This document shows, in pieces, positions 51,984-60,791 of a stretch of 64,000 nucleotides of DNA (the stretch's first letter is position 1; the number at the start of each line of letters is the position of its first letter). The stretch is from contig NZ_JAGMWN010000002.1 in assembly GCF_017963645.1 (NCBI RefSeq), forward strand, positions 452,547 to 516,546, written 5' to 3'. The stretch is from Marivibrio halodurans (GTDB lineage Bacteria; Pseudomonadota; Alphaproteobacteria; UBA8366; Aestuariispiraceae). The notes beneath the pieces are model-generated. The model worked only from the letters and a program-made list of their open reading frames with translations, was not told the origin of the DNA and did no database searches. The position numbers and the translations under genes are program-made.

Positions 51984-52925
51984 ATGGGGTTCAATCCACA
52001 CGAAGTGACAGCAGCAAGAGCGAATGTGCCGGAGGGCTTTCAGGCCGATCCGAATGCGCATTTGTTGGGCTCTTTTGCGGAGGCTGGAACCAGCGATGAA
52101 CCGGGGGCCGAGCAGCAGGAGCGGAATGCCGCCCTGCGGGCCAAGCATGACGAACAGGACGATGCCCTGATCGCGAAGGCATCCGGGGTGCTCGGCGCGA
52201 GCCGCATGGACTTAGCCGGTGTTGGCGCCGCCGAAGACAGGCGTATCGAGCAGGCCGGGAAAGACAGAGCCAAGGCCCGGCACGAAACCAACTATCTGGC
52301 CGCCCTTCAGGCGCAGCTTGATCAACTGAATGCCGATATCACCCAGCTAGATATCGATATCGAAAATATCCTCGACCCATATCTATCCGAGGACGAGAAA
52401 GCCTATCTCGACGGGATAGACGACCCGGAAGAAAAAGCGCGTGAACAGATGCGTATCGCCCGGGAAAAGCTGGAAAATGGCGAGATGTCACAAGCTGAAT
52501 TCGACCGTTTCGAAGATCGGTGGGATGAACGGCAAGCGAAGCGAGCGGAGCATGAGCGCGTAGAAAACATCATGGAAAACGGAAGCCCGGAAGAACGCCG
52601 TGCGGCTGCAATAAATGAAGACATTAACTCTGTCCGGGAAAGTCGGGATGTTCTCGAGCAAAATGAAAGAATCGAAGTAGAGCAAACACTGGAGAGCCGT
52701 GCGGACACAGGAAATGCCGCCAAGAAAAGTGCCGTCCATGATGACCTTGGTGGATGGGGGCTATCTGGCGGCAAGGATTCCAAGCTTGCAGACCTTAAAG
52801 GTCACGCAAAAGGCGAATTTAAAGATGTTGCCGCAAATACCGAAGCAACGAACCCCACACCCGACGATGGGAACCATCCGCCTTCTTCCCCGCTTCCATC
52901 GGGAGATAAGCTAACATTATTGTGA
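51984..52925 (+). CDS. Acidic coiled-coil protein, uncharacterised
   Basis: A 313-residue hydrophilic protein without signal peptide, membrane segment or known motif. Residues about 95-240 are rich in Glu, Asp, Arg and Ala with heptad-like spacing (LAALQAQLDQLNADITQLDI), suggesting long coiled coils; the last 40 residues are Pro/Ser/Asn-rich. The ATG at 51984 follows GGGG by six bases; a TTG four codons upstream is the alternative. Base composition is lower in GC than the chromosome. Its 3' end overlaps by nine bases the end of the convergent Tat-signal gene. Structural or phage-like roles cannot be excluded. Confidence 0.7.
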   Translation: MGFNPHEVTAARANVPEGFQADPNAHLLGSFAEAGTSDEPGAEQQERNAALRAKHDEQDDALIAKASGVLGASRMDLAGVGAAEDRRIEQAGKDRAKARHETNYLAALQAQLDQLNADITQLDIDIENILDPYLSEDEKAYLDGIDDPEEKAREQMRIAREKLENGEMSQAEFDRFEDRWDERQAKRAEHERVENIMENGSPEERRAAAINEDINSVRESRDVLEQNERIEVEQTLESRADTGNAAKKSAVHDDLGGWGLSGGKDSKLADLKGHAKGEFKDVAANTEATNPTPDDGNHPPSSPLPSGDKLTLL

Positions 52926-53435
52926 CGGTGTGTTCTGGGAAACCTGCCTAGGGCCCCATTCATCCTGATAGTGGGCGTAGACACGTCCAAGATTGCCTTT
53001 TATGTCGTCAATGTTGATCGTGAAATTATAACCGTTCACATAAAAGGTGATATCTGTAGTCGTGCCCCGTGATCGGTTGACACGGTATTCCGTAGGAACG
53101 CCCTGTCCTTCAAAAATCTCTCCGAGCCTCTGGCCTATACGGTCGCCGTAATCGTCCGGTGCATTCCCCTGCACATTGATGAAAATACCAATCCCACGCT
53201 TGTTGGGATCCCTTGAGTAGGCGGCCATATCATCCATGCCTTGGACTGCATCCAAGCCACGTTCGCCCGGTGTCGCAGCTTTTGCTTCCCCGGCCTGCGC
53301 GTCGTTCGCACCCGGCAGGGAGGCCAGCATAAAAGCGGCGACCCCGCCAAGGGCGAGGCTGCGCAGCGCGCCGCGACGGCTAATGTCGTGGGCTCCTTCG
53401 CTTTGCTCTTCGAATGTATCTTGTAACGCACTCAT
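52917..53435 (-). CDS. Tat-exported protein, uncharacterised
   Basis: The 172-residue precursor has a twin-arginine-like signal (DISRRGALRSLALGG, then a hydrophobic core and AQA-type cleavage near residue 48). The mature part is about 125 residues, with a compact alpha/beta-looking domain (RGIGIFINVQGNAPDDYGDR, then TDITFYVNGYNFTINIDDI). I do not recognise a family. The start at 53435 is supported by a strong promoter just upstream; a longer frame to 53594 would run through that promoter. Confidence 0.75.
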   Translation of the reverse strand: MSALQDTFEEQSEGAHDISRRGALRSLALGGVAAFMLASLPGANDAQAGEAKAATPGERGLDAVQGMDDMAAYSRDPNKRGIGIFINVQGNAPDDYGDRIGQRLGEIFEGQGVPTEYRVNRSRGTTTDITFYVNGYNFTINIDDIKGNLGRVYAHYQDEWGPRQVSQNTPSQ

Positions 53436-53484
53436 AATATCGCGCCTAAAAATAAAATTACAAAAAGACTCATAATATGGCACT

Positions 53485-53513
53485 TTTATACAACTTATGT
53501 GCAAATAATGCAA
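53485..53513 (-). promoter_or_regulatory. Promoter for the Tat-exported protein
   Basis: On the minus strand TTGCAT (53508-53513) and TATAAA (53485-53490) are separated by 17 bases, near-consensus, 50 bases before the ATG. The surrounding 150 bases are AT-rich and contain no gene. Confidence 0.75.
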
Positions 53514-53607
53514 GAAAATAGGCGATTTTCTGTAATGTAGAAGGGTGTCGTATTCTGAGTTCCGGGAGACTTTATTTGTGGCGCGCATGTCCATCTTTCC
53601 GCCCTCC

Positions 53608-53871
53608 CTATTGGAACAGGCCGGAGAGCGCTTCCCAGCGGCTCACCAGAACGGCGAGCATGAGAAGCAGCACGGCGCTCACCACCAGCCATGTCCACAG
53701 CAGGCCGATGAATTTGAACGCCAGATAGACCGCGCCGGAGCCCATGGCGCCCGCGACCAGCGCGCCGCCCCAGCCGCCTTTGCCATAGCCCGCAATCGCG
53801 CAGATGATCCCGGCGATCACGGCAAGGCCGCCCACCGTGTCATTGCCTTTGGAAGAAGAGTCTTTGCCCAT
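53608..53871 (-). CDS. Small glycine-rich membrane protein
   Basis: An 87-residue protein with two or three membrane-spanning segments: TVGGLAVIAGIICAIAGYG, a Gly/Ala-rich helix ALVAGAMGSGAVYLAF and WTWLVVSAVLLLMLAVLV. No family recognised. A GxxxG-rich pattern suggests helix packing or oligomerisation. It lies between the Tat-signal gene and the tyrosine recombinase; the 268-base gap to the latter has no other gene. Confidence 0.65.
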   Translation of the reverse strand: MGKDSSSKGNDTVGGLAVIAGIICAIAGYGKGGWGGALVAGAMGSGAVYLAFKFIGLLWTWLVVSAVLLLMLAVLVSRWEALSGLFQ

Positions 53872-54139
53872 CGCACCGGCCCCTTATGCTGCCTTTGATA
53901 CTGCTGATGCGCGGGCGGGCCGGAGGAGGGTGCGACACCATAAAGTTGTGAACAAAACATACAATTCTGTTTTAGGTGTTGATCGCGTTTGGTAAATGGG
54001 TATCCTGAGGGCGGATGAAAAGCGCGGGCTGGGCGGCTCATGGAGCCGTAAGGCGCTGAAGTCCGGCGGAGAATGCATGGGGTGAACGCTCTTGTATGAA
54101 GTGTTCACCCGGAATTCTCTGCCTGGAAGGAAGCCCGCG

Positions 54140-54931
54140 ATGCCACGCCGCCCGAAATCGGAACCGTCTCTCTCGCTCTTCACGCGCGGCGGGGCGCGCA
54201 AATATCTCTCGGCGGCCGAGCGGGCGCGCTTCTATGCGGCGCTGGAATGTCTTGAGCCCGAAAGCCGCACCTTCTGCGAAATGATCTACTGGACGGGGTG
54301 CCGCCCTGGCGAGGCGCTGGCGATGAGCGCGGCCAGCCTCGATACCGAGGCCGGGACGGTGACGATCCGCTCTCTCAAGAAGCGCGGGGCGCAGAAGGGA
54401 CGGCATTACCGGGTTGTCCCCTTGCCGCGCGCGTTCATTACGCGGTTGAGCCAAGTGCATTGCTTAGGGGAAGGAGATGACGGGGCCGGAGCGCCGAAGG
54501 AGCGCCGCCTATGGCGCTTCGGGCGCACCACGGGCTGGAAGCGCATGGGTGCCGTGATGACGGCGGCGAAGATCACGGGCACGCGGGCCTGTGCTCGGGG
54601 GCTGCGTCATAGCTTCGGGGTGCATGCCGCGCTCAAGGGCGTGCCGGAAACGCGCATCCGCAGGTGGCTGGGGCACGCCAATCTGGCGACGACGGCGATC
54701 TATCTCGATATGGCCGCGCTGGAAGACCGCGAAATGGCCCGGCGATTGTGGCGGGAGGACGGGGCCGGAATAGAAAGCGTGCCTCCGATCCGCCGCCCGG
54801 ATCACACGCTATCCAACACGGAGTTGATCCGTCTGCTCAGCGCCTACAGCGCCATTGCCGAGGAAGCGCCGCGCCTTGCTTTCCTCACCAGCCTTGAAAC
54901 CCGCGCCGGGCTGCCGCCCGGCCACCCATAA
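54140..54931 (+). CDS. Tyrosine recombinase (site-specific integrase)
   Basis: A 263-residue catalytic-domain integrase, short at the N-terminus because the arm-binding domain is missing or reduced. Catalytic residues are Arg55 (TGCRPGEAL), Arg156 and His157 (GLRHSFG), His179 (LGHANLATT) and nucleophile Tyr188 (AIYLDM). The box II histidine three residues before Arg156 is replaced by Arg153, as in a plasmid/island subfamily with K/R-G-LRH. The ATG at 54140 has GGAAGGA eight bases upstream; an earlier start at 54092 is possible. It may resolve multimers or mobilise an inner element. Confidence 0.88.
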   Translation: MPRRPKSEPSLSLFTRGGARKYLSAAERARFYAALECLEPESRTFCEMIYWTGCRPGEALAMSAASLDTEAGTVTIRSLKKRGAQKGRHYRVVPLPRAFITRLSQVHCLGEGDDGAGAPKERRLWRFGRTTGWKRMGAVMTAAKITGTRACARGLRHSFGVHAALKGVPETRIRRWLGHANLATTAIYLDMAALEDREMARRLWREDGAGIESVPPIRRPDHTLSNTELIRLLSAYSAIAEEAPRLAFLTSLETRAGLPPGHP

Positions 54932-54946
54932 CGAAAAGGAGGAACC

Positions 54947-55075
54947 ATGACCGGGAAACTCGTAACGCCGATCATTCTATTGCTTTGGAAATTGCAGGAC
55001 GGGCTCCGTGCCCTAAGTACGGCACTGGAGCGCATCGAATACCGCATCGCTGACGCTGTTCCGGATGAGGAATGA
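54947..55075 (+). CDS. 42-residue protein downstream of the integrase
   Basis: A short frame preceded by an ideal Shine-Dalgarno (AAAAGGAGG, four bases before ATG) and 15 bases after the integrase stop, so it is probably co-transcribed. The sequence MTGKLVTPIILLLWKLQDGL continues with ALSTALERIEYRIADAVPDEE. It has a short hydrophobic N-terminal half and an amphipathic, acidic C-terminal helix. The function is unknown; it could be a partner of the recombinase. Confidence 0.65.
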   Translation: MTGKLVTPIILLLWKLQDGLRALSTALERIEYRIADAVPDEE

Positions 55076-55589
55076 CGGGCTACACGCAGCCGCATGCGCA
55101 AAGGCATTTGAACTGAACCGTCACAGCGAAAACCGTCCCACTTCGTGAAACGCAAGATGTGCGCGGTAATACCGCGCCATCTTCTCGGGATCGCTAACGC
55201 GCCCCTCGGCAAAGGGTCGTGCCGCCCCTTGTGCAATCCCCTGCCGGTTGGCCCTTGCGTGCCAGTTAGACCGTATCGCCGGTCAATCACTCGCAACGTC
55301 TGGCCGTTGCATCCCCCATCGCCTAAAGAGCCTTCTAGCCCCCTGGACACCTGAAGAATCCTCTGCAAAGTAGATGTCGCGCACTTGGCTAACGCGTTCC
55401 AATTTGAATCGGACGTCCTTCGAGATGTATGTCATGATGCATATCATCTTCGGCAAAGCGTTCATGCAGGCCCAATATGCCAGAAATTGGCCCAGTCCGT
55501 TGCTCTAGAATAGAGCTCGATTTTTACACTTTTCGCGTGTAATAAAGAAAAAATTGTATTATAGTAAGAAAGGAACGAAAGTCAGCCCG
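55076..55589. promoter_or_regulatory. Regulatory region of the IetAS-type operon with two inverted repeats
   Basis: 514 bases without a convincing gene; a 60-codon minus-strand frame at 55283-55465 has no Shine-Dalgarno and could be a remnant. Close to the operon are GCTCTA-GAA-TAGAGC (55503-55517) and TTACAC-N7-GTGTAA (55525-55543), followed by an A/T-rich run with TATTAT (55557-55562) as a candidate -10. The palindromes look like operators for a dedicated repressor not identified here. Confidence 0.5.
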
Positions 55590-56582
55590 ATGCCAACAGC
55601 CGACCAAATCAAAGCCTTGCTAGCTTCGCATGCAGATGGTGACGAGGCTCAATTTTTTGCGGTCGCGATGCAGATCGCAGCTGCTGAAGCACGACAAGGC
55701 CACGGTAAGGTGGCGGAAGAGTTGCGCGCGCTGATAGACAAGGCGAAGACCAAGGGAGGGGTGAGAGGCACCACGCCAATCCCGATCGCCAAACCCCGTG
55801 GCGAGCTGGCCGACATCCTTTCGGCTTCATATCCGAAAACCAAGCTCTCGGATATGGTTCTGGCGGAGGCGCTTGAGAAACGCCTCTCGCGCGTTGTCCG
55901 TGAGCATGTCGCCATTCGCTCGATCAGAAGCAAAGGGTTATCTCCACGGCGAAAACTCCTGCTTGTTGGCAAGCCAGGAACAGGCAAGACACTCACGGCA
56001 TCAGCTCTAGCGGGAGAGCTCGGCCTTCCGCTCTTTGTCGTTCGGCTCGACGGTCTAATCACTAAGTTTATGGGCGAAACCTCCGCCAAGCTGCGGCTGA
56101 TATTCGATGCTATGGATCAGACACGCGGCGTCTATCTCTTCGACGAGTTTGATAGCATTGGTTCCGAACGTGGCTTTAGCAACGATGTTGGAGAAATCCG
56201 GCGCATTGTGAACAGTTTTTTGCAGATGGTGGAGTTGGATGAATCCGACAGCCTCGTGATCGCTGCCACTAACCACATTGATCTTCTCGACCAGGCGCTC
56301 TTCCGCAGGTTTGATGACATCATCGAGTTCGATCTTCCGGACCAAGAACGGATCAAGTCTCTCCTGCGCAGTCGACTAGCTGGCTTTAAAACCAAAGGTG
56401 TGCGCTGGGCCGAGGTGGCCAAGACAGCATTGGGACTGAGCTATGCAGAAGTCGTTCGTGCGACCGAGGACGCAATCAAAACCGTTCTAATTGAAGATCG
56501 CGATACAATTTCGAACGCCGACTTGATGGCGGGTGTGCGCGAGCGACGCTACACATTGACGGGCAGCAAAGGTGATTTCTGA
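55590..56582 (+). CDS. ietA: AAA ATPase of an IetAS-type system
   Basis: A 330-residue AAA+ ATPase: helical N-terminus (1-120), Walker A GKPGTGKT (127-134), Walker B LFDEFD (183-188), sensor-1 Asn in AATNHID and arginine-finger region LFRRFDD (237-243). Paired with a subtilisin-like protease downstream it matches IetA of Agrobacterium Ti plasmids, where IetAS acts as a toxin-antitoxin-like incompatibility factor. Homologous pairs are also reported as phage defence. The ATG at 55590 is preferred over a TTG at 55554, although its Shine-Dalgarno (AAAGGA) is distant. The stop overlaps the protease start by one base. Confidence 0.85.
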   Translation: MPTADQIKALLASHADGDEAQFFAVAMQIAAAEARQGHGKVAEELRALIDKAKTKGGVRGTTPIPIAKPRGELADILSASYPKTKLSDMVLAEALEKRLSRVVREHVAIRSIRSKGLSPRRKLLLVGKPGTGKTLTASALAGELGLPLFVVRLDGLITKFMGETSAKLRLIFDAMDQTRGVYLFDEFDSIGSERGFSNDVGEIRRIVNSFLQMVELDESDSLVIAATNHIDLLDQALFRRFDDIIEFDLPDQERIKSLLRSRLAGFKTKGVRWAEVAKTALGLSYAEVVRATEDAIKTVLIEDRDTISNADLMAGVRERRYTLTGSKGDF

Positions 56583-59077
56583 TGCCGCCCGATAACGTGC
56601 GGCATCATCCTCATCTCTTCGATCCGAACGCCGCTTCGATACACGATTTTATTACTCCCCGGCCAGGACGCGGAAAGGCGATTTCATTACAGGCGCGAGA
56701 CCGTGCACAGCACGCAGCACGTCTTCTCGGCCAAATGGAAGATATTGAGGCGATGGCCGCCGAGCGGATCGCTGCTCAAAAAGCTGAGGGCGTTGACGCC
56801 GGCAACGGGGTCTATTTGCAGTTCGACAGCGAACCTGGGTTTGATCTCAAATTCGAGAGCCTCGATTTCGCGCCGTCAGGAATCGAACTCTGCTCCGTCC
56901 GACGATCGCCGATCGATCGTTTACAAGCCACCGTCTTCGTACCTGATGGAAAACTGTCATTCTTTCTGAACAGAATCACGGCTTACCGGGATGACGACAC
57001 CAATCCGAAGAAGGACGGTTCCACGCAACCCAAGAATCGCGATCTCGTAGAGAGCATCGCCGATATCCGCTTGGCGGCATTGGAAGCTTTATGGACGGAT
57101 GACCCAGAACTCTACCCGGTGCCCGATCAAGACGTTGGCTGGGAGGTTTGGCTTAGGAAATCGGACAAACTCGATCATTTGCAGCGTTTCAGGGAAATCG
57201 CAGCCGCTCACGACCTCACTGTGAGCGAGGAATCAATCAGTTTCATCGACCGGGTAATTGTTCTCGTTAGTGGCACCGGACGCAATCTAGCTCGGTCTAC
57301 AGAACTATTGGGAGCAATCGCCGAGCTTCGCCTTCCCAAGACAGCAGCCTCCTTCTTCACACAAATGAACAGTGTGGAACAGCAGGATTGGGTCGACGAC
57401 CTTGCTGGCCGACTGCTACCTCCGGATGCAGCATCTCCATACGTCTGCCTGCTCGATACTGGCGTTAATCGCGGGCACACACTTCTTGCCCCCCTATTGG
57501 CGGATGCGGATCTCCATACCTACAAACCTGACTGGGGTGTTGATGATAGGGGCGGTCACGGAACGCCAATGGCGGGCATTGCTGCCTATGGTGATTTGAC
57601 TGATGCTCTTGCTTCGGCGGGCCAATGGCCCGCCACACACCAACTTGAATCTGTGAAGATCATCAATGATGCTGATCCGCATGATCCAGAACTGTATGGA
57701 GCAGTTACAAGCGAAAGCGTGAACAGAGTGGAGGTAAATCCTGAACGTCGCCGAATATTTTGTATGGCGATTTCCACTCCCGACGGGCGTGATCGCGGAC
57801 GACCGTCCTCCTGGTCCGCCGCCGTTGATTCTTTGGCTTCAGGCGCCGACGATCAGGTCCATCGGCTTGTTATTCTCGCTGCGGGCAACACGGCACCCAC
57901 GAGCCGAGGGGACTACCCAAACTCAAACCTCACGGATGGTATCCATGATCCGGGCCAAGCTTGGAATGCGCTGACTGTAGGCGGCTACACCGAAAAAGCG
58001 CTAGTCGATCAGCAGCAATTTCCAGGATGGGAGGCGCTCGCCGCGCATAGCGATCTCGCTCCTGCTTCATGTACTTCAATGACATGGAAACGCACGAGAT
58101 GGCCTGTGAAACCAGATGTCGTATTTGAGGCGGGCAATATGGCCCGTCACGCGGACTTCGAGGAGCCCGATTATATTGACGACGCTCTTCAGCTCTTATC
58201 GACGCCCAGCGACTTTGCGCGCAGACGCCCCCTCTCGACTTTTGGTGATACAAGCGCCGCTGCTGCACTCGCGGCCCGCCAAGCGGCTATGCTCTGGGCG
58301 AAATACCCAAACCTCACACCTGAAGCCATTCGCGCGCTGATCGTACATTCGGCTCAGTGGACCGAACCGATGCTCCAGCGTTTCACGGACCCGCAGGGAC
58401 AGGTCGACTACGAAGCAGTGATGCGCTGCTTCGGATTTGGTGTGCCTCGTCTGCGTGAAGTGCTTTCAAGCGCTGATAATTCGCTCACTCTCATTGCGCA
58501 GGGCTCGATTAAGCCCTTCCAAAAGATTGAGAACGATGTCAAGTACAGGGAACTTAAGCTTCATGCGTTGCCTTGGCCAAAGGACGCGCTTGAGGCGCTT
58601 CAGGATACGCAGGTGACGCTTCGTATTACGCTCTCATATTTTGTTGAACCAAACCCAGGAGACCGAGGCTGGGCAACAAAGTACGGTTATCAATCACACG
58701 GGCTTCGGTTTGCGGTAAAGCGCGCGTCAGAAACCGTTGCAGGGTTCCAAGAGCGAATCAACAAGGCGGCCCGTGATGAGGCCCATGACGGAAACCATAC
58801 TGGCGAATCCGGCATGTGGACTCTGGGGCGCGGCCAAACGCTAACTACGGTAGGCTCTATTCACTCAAATATCTGGACCGGGACTGCAGCTGATTTGGCT
58901 GCACGAGGCCACATCGCCGTGTTTCCGACGTATGGATGGTGGAACAAGCGACCACGCCTAAACGCTTGGAATAAAACATCCAATTACGCTTTGATCGTAA
59001 CAATTAAAACACCCGAAACGGACATCTATACGCCTGTCGCAAATATTATTGATACACCTATCGTTATAGAAACGTAG
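56582..59077 (+). CDS. ietS: Subtilisin-like serine protease of an IetAS-type system
   Basis: An 831-residue S8-family protease without signal peptide, so intracellular. The catalytic triad is visible: Asp292 (CLLDTGVN), His326 (GGHGTPMAG), Ser558 (FGDTSAAAA), with oxyanion Asn436 in AAGNTAP. About 280 N-terminal residues precede the protease domain and about 230 follow it, probably for target or partner recognition. In the described system the protease is the toxic effector and the AAA partner restrains it. GC content is clearly lower than in the chromosome, consistent with transfer. Confidence 0.88.
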   Translation: MPPDNVRHHPHLFDPNAASIHDFITPRPGRGKAISLQARDRAQHAARLLGQMEDIEAMAAERIAAQKAEGVDAGNGVYLQFDSEPGFDLKFESLDFAPSGIELCSVRRSPIDRLQATVFVPDGKLSFFLNRITAYRDDDTNPKKDGSTQPKNRDLVESIADIRLAALEALWTDDPELYPVPDQDVGWEVWLRKSDKLDHLQRFREIAAAHDLTVSEESISFIDRVIVLVSGTGRNLARSTELLGAIAELRLPKTAASFFTQMNSVEQQDWVDDLAGRLLPPDAASPYVCLLDTGVNRGHTLLAPLLADADLHTYKPDWGVDDRGGHGTPMAGIAAYGDLTDALASAGQWPATHQLESVKIINDADPHDPELYGAVTSESVNRVEVNPERRRIFCMAISTPDGRDRGRPSSWSAAVDSLASGADDQVHRLVILAAGNTAPTSRGDYPNSNLTDGIHDPGQAWNALTVGGYTEKALVDQQQFPGWEALAAHSDLAPASCTSMTWKRTRWPVKPDVVFEAGNMARHADFEEPDYIDDALQLLSTPSDFARRRPLSTFGDTSAAAALAARQAAMLWAKYPNLTPEAIRALIVHSAQWTEPMLQRFTDPQGQVDYEAVMRCFGFGVPRLREVLSSADNSLTLIAQGSIKPFQKIENDVKYRELKLHALPWPKDALEALQDTQVTLRITLSYFVEPNPGDRGWATKYGYQSHGLRFAVKRASETVAGFQERINKAARDEAHDGNHTGESGMWTLGRGQTLTTVGSIHSNIWTGTAADLAARGHIAVFPTYGWWNKRPRLNAWNKTSNYALIVTIKTPETDIYTPVANIIDTPIVIET

Positions 59078-59453
59078 GTTATTCAAAATATAATTGGCGC
59101 GTCCGGCAGAGCCGGCGCGGGCTCTATTCGCTTCGCTCCCCAAACCGCCCTCTAGGTGACTCCGCCCTGGGTAACGATCCCTTACGCAGATAGATCGTGC
59201 TCCTCGCCGGGGGCAGTCGATCCCGTGCCTGCCCTACGGGCACCGCCATGCTTACGCTCCTGCGGCTGTACTTCTTGTTGATTGGCTTAGGGGCCAGCCC
59301 CTCGGCGCACTTCAGGAAGAACAGACGGTCTCCCGAGGCTCGGCTTCGCCTGCGCCCGCCGTCGGTTTTTCCTTCCGTTTGCACACCCCGTATTTTTCGG
59401 CTGCCAAGGGTTGCAGGGCTGCAACCCTGTTCCAATTGGTCCTATCGGCACAC
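59078..59453. other. Intergenic region after ietS and the relaxase, with a hairpin
   Basis: 376 bases between convergent genes, no gene seen. GGGTTGCA/TGCAACCC (59408-59427) makes an 8-bp hairpin 27 bases past the relaxase stop. On the minus strand the relaxase stop codon itself lies in CGGTAAGTGTGCC (59445-59457), which resembles the nic core of IncQ-type transfer origins (CGGTAAATGCGCC, from memory). This could be a terminator region, an oriT, or both. Confidence 0.35.
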
Positions 59454-60791
59454 TTACCGATCCAGACTTGGCCCATCGCGCGATCTTGAGCGGCGGCGGG
59501 GGCGTTCCTGACTGCGGCGCTTCTCCTTAAAGGCTTCACGGCGGGCTTCCCGTTCCTGATCGGACTGCGTTTCCATTTCCTTGAAGACCTTTGCGTCTTC
59601 GGTGAGATCGCGCGTCACGGCCTTATTGCTTTCCCGCTCTGTGGCGCGCTCCTTCACGACCTCACGGCGCTGCGCTAGTTGCTTGGTCGTTAGGCTATCC
59701 TGCTGCGATCTATCGCGCTGGCGGGCTATCTCTGCTTCCTGTGCGTTGCGCTCCAAGGTGCGTTTACGTTCACCCGTGAGCCTGTCCCATAAGCCGAGGA
59801 CGCCGCTACGTAGTCGCGCTTGGCGTTTCTTCTCTTCGGCCTGCTGGCGGCGCTGCGTGGCTTCCTGTTGGGCGCGGCGTTGTTTCTCTTGCCGCTCCCT
59901 AAGGGCAGCGCGTTTGCCTTCTGCCTCTTTGCGTTCGCGCGCTTCCTTCTCCGCGACCTCGCGCTGGAATTCTTCCATCTTGGCCTGCATGGCCGTGGCG
60001 ATCTCGCGTTTCGTGTCCGCCACGGTAGGGAGCGCGGTTTCATCGCCGAGGCGTTGGCGCACCTCCTTGGTTTTTACGCCCACGCGTTTTGCGATGTTGT
60101 GGACTTCCCCGTGCCGATCCACAGCCACGTGGCTGCGCTGATCGCCACGCGCTAGCCAGTAGCCGCGCTCTTGCAGCGCATGGGTAAAAGCGGCCTTGGA
60201 ATCGGAGATCGCCCACGCATCTTGAAAGGCCGCCTTGATTTCGCGCGGGTCTTCCTTAATGCGCCGGGCCTGTTGCCATTCGGCCAGTGTGAAGTTGCGC
60301 GGATCGCGCTGACCGCTCACGGCCAGACCGCGCGGCATTGTCCAGCCATGCTCCAGATAGAGATCGCGGGCAATGTCCTGCATCTTGCGCTTGGAGTGCG
60401 GCAGCGGAATCGCCTTCATCTCCTGCACATTGATACGGCTCCACACCGCATGCGCATGGCGGCGCACTTCCCCGTCATCGCCGCGCTTTTCGTGATAGAC
60501 GATGGCGCGGGGCTGGCCCGTGAGGCCGAGTTTGGTTTCCACCCGGTCAATCGCCTGCGAGAAATCCTCTTCGCTCACCTGCGCCTCTTTGGGCGGATTG
60601 AGGCTTAGCGAGAAAAGAAACTGTCTGCACTTGGTGCCCCGGCTGATCGCATAGCTTTCCTGAAACGCCCCATCCAGATCACCCGCCACGAAGCCGCGAA
60701 GCTCCGCCACCTCGACACGCTCATTCTCGGTCTTCATCAAATGCCGGGCGAGATCGCACGCGCCGCCTCTGGGGTTGCCGACAAGGATCAT
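59454..60791 (-). CDS. Relaxase / mobilization nuclease
   Basis: A 445-residue relaxase that would nick the transfer origin and pilot the strand to a recipient. The N-terminal domain has the metal-binding histidine motif RRHAHAVWSRIN (His112, His114) of the PF03432-like relaxases. Residues about 260-430 are a long, highly charged coiled coil (many Glu/Arg/Gln/Lys) and the C-terminus is Arg/Ser-rich. No coupling protein or type IV secretion genes are nearby, so transfer would need a helper. The start overlaps the MobC-like stop by four bases. Confidence 0.85.
   Translation of the reverse strand: MILVGNPRGGACDLARHLMKTENERVEVAELRGFVAGDLDGAFQESYAISRGTKCRQFLFSLSLNPPKEAQVSEEDFSQAIDRVETKLGLTGQPRAIVYHEKRGDDGEVRRHAHAVWSRINVQEMKAIPLPHSKRKMQDIARDLYLEHGWTMPRGLAVSGQRDPRNFTLAEWQQARRIKEDPREIKAAFQDAWAISDSKAAFTHALQERGYWLARGDQRSHVAVDRHGEVHNIAKRVGVKTKEVRQRLGDETALPTVADTKREIATAMQAKMEEFQREVAEKEARERKEAEGKRAALRERQEKQRRAQQEATQRRQQAEEKKRQARLRSGVLGLWDRLTGERKRTLERNAQEAEIARQRDRSQQDSLTTKQLAQRREVVKERATERESNKAVTRDLTEDAKVFKEMETQSDQEREARREAFKEKRRSQERPRRRSRSRDGPSLDR

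Noticed and set aside
55283..55465. 60-codon minus-strand frame as a gene
   Set aside because: No Shine-Dalgarno, no recognisable family, and it overlaps other equally poor frames; at most a remnant.
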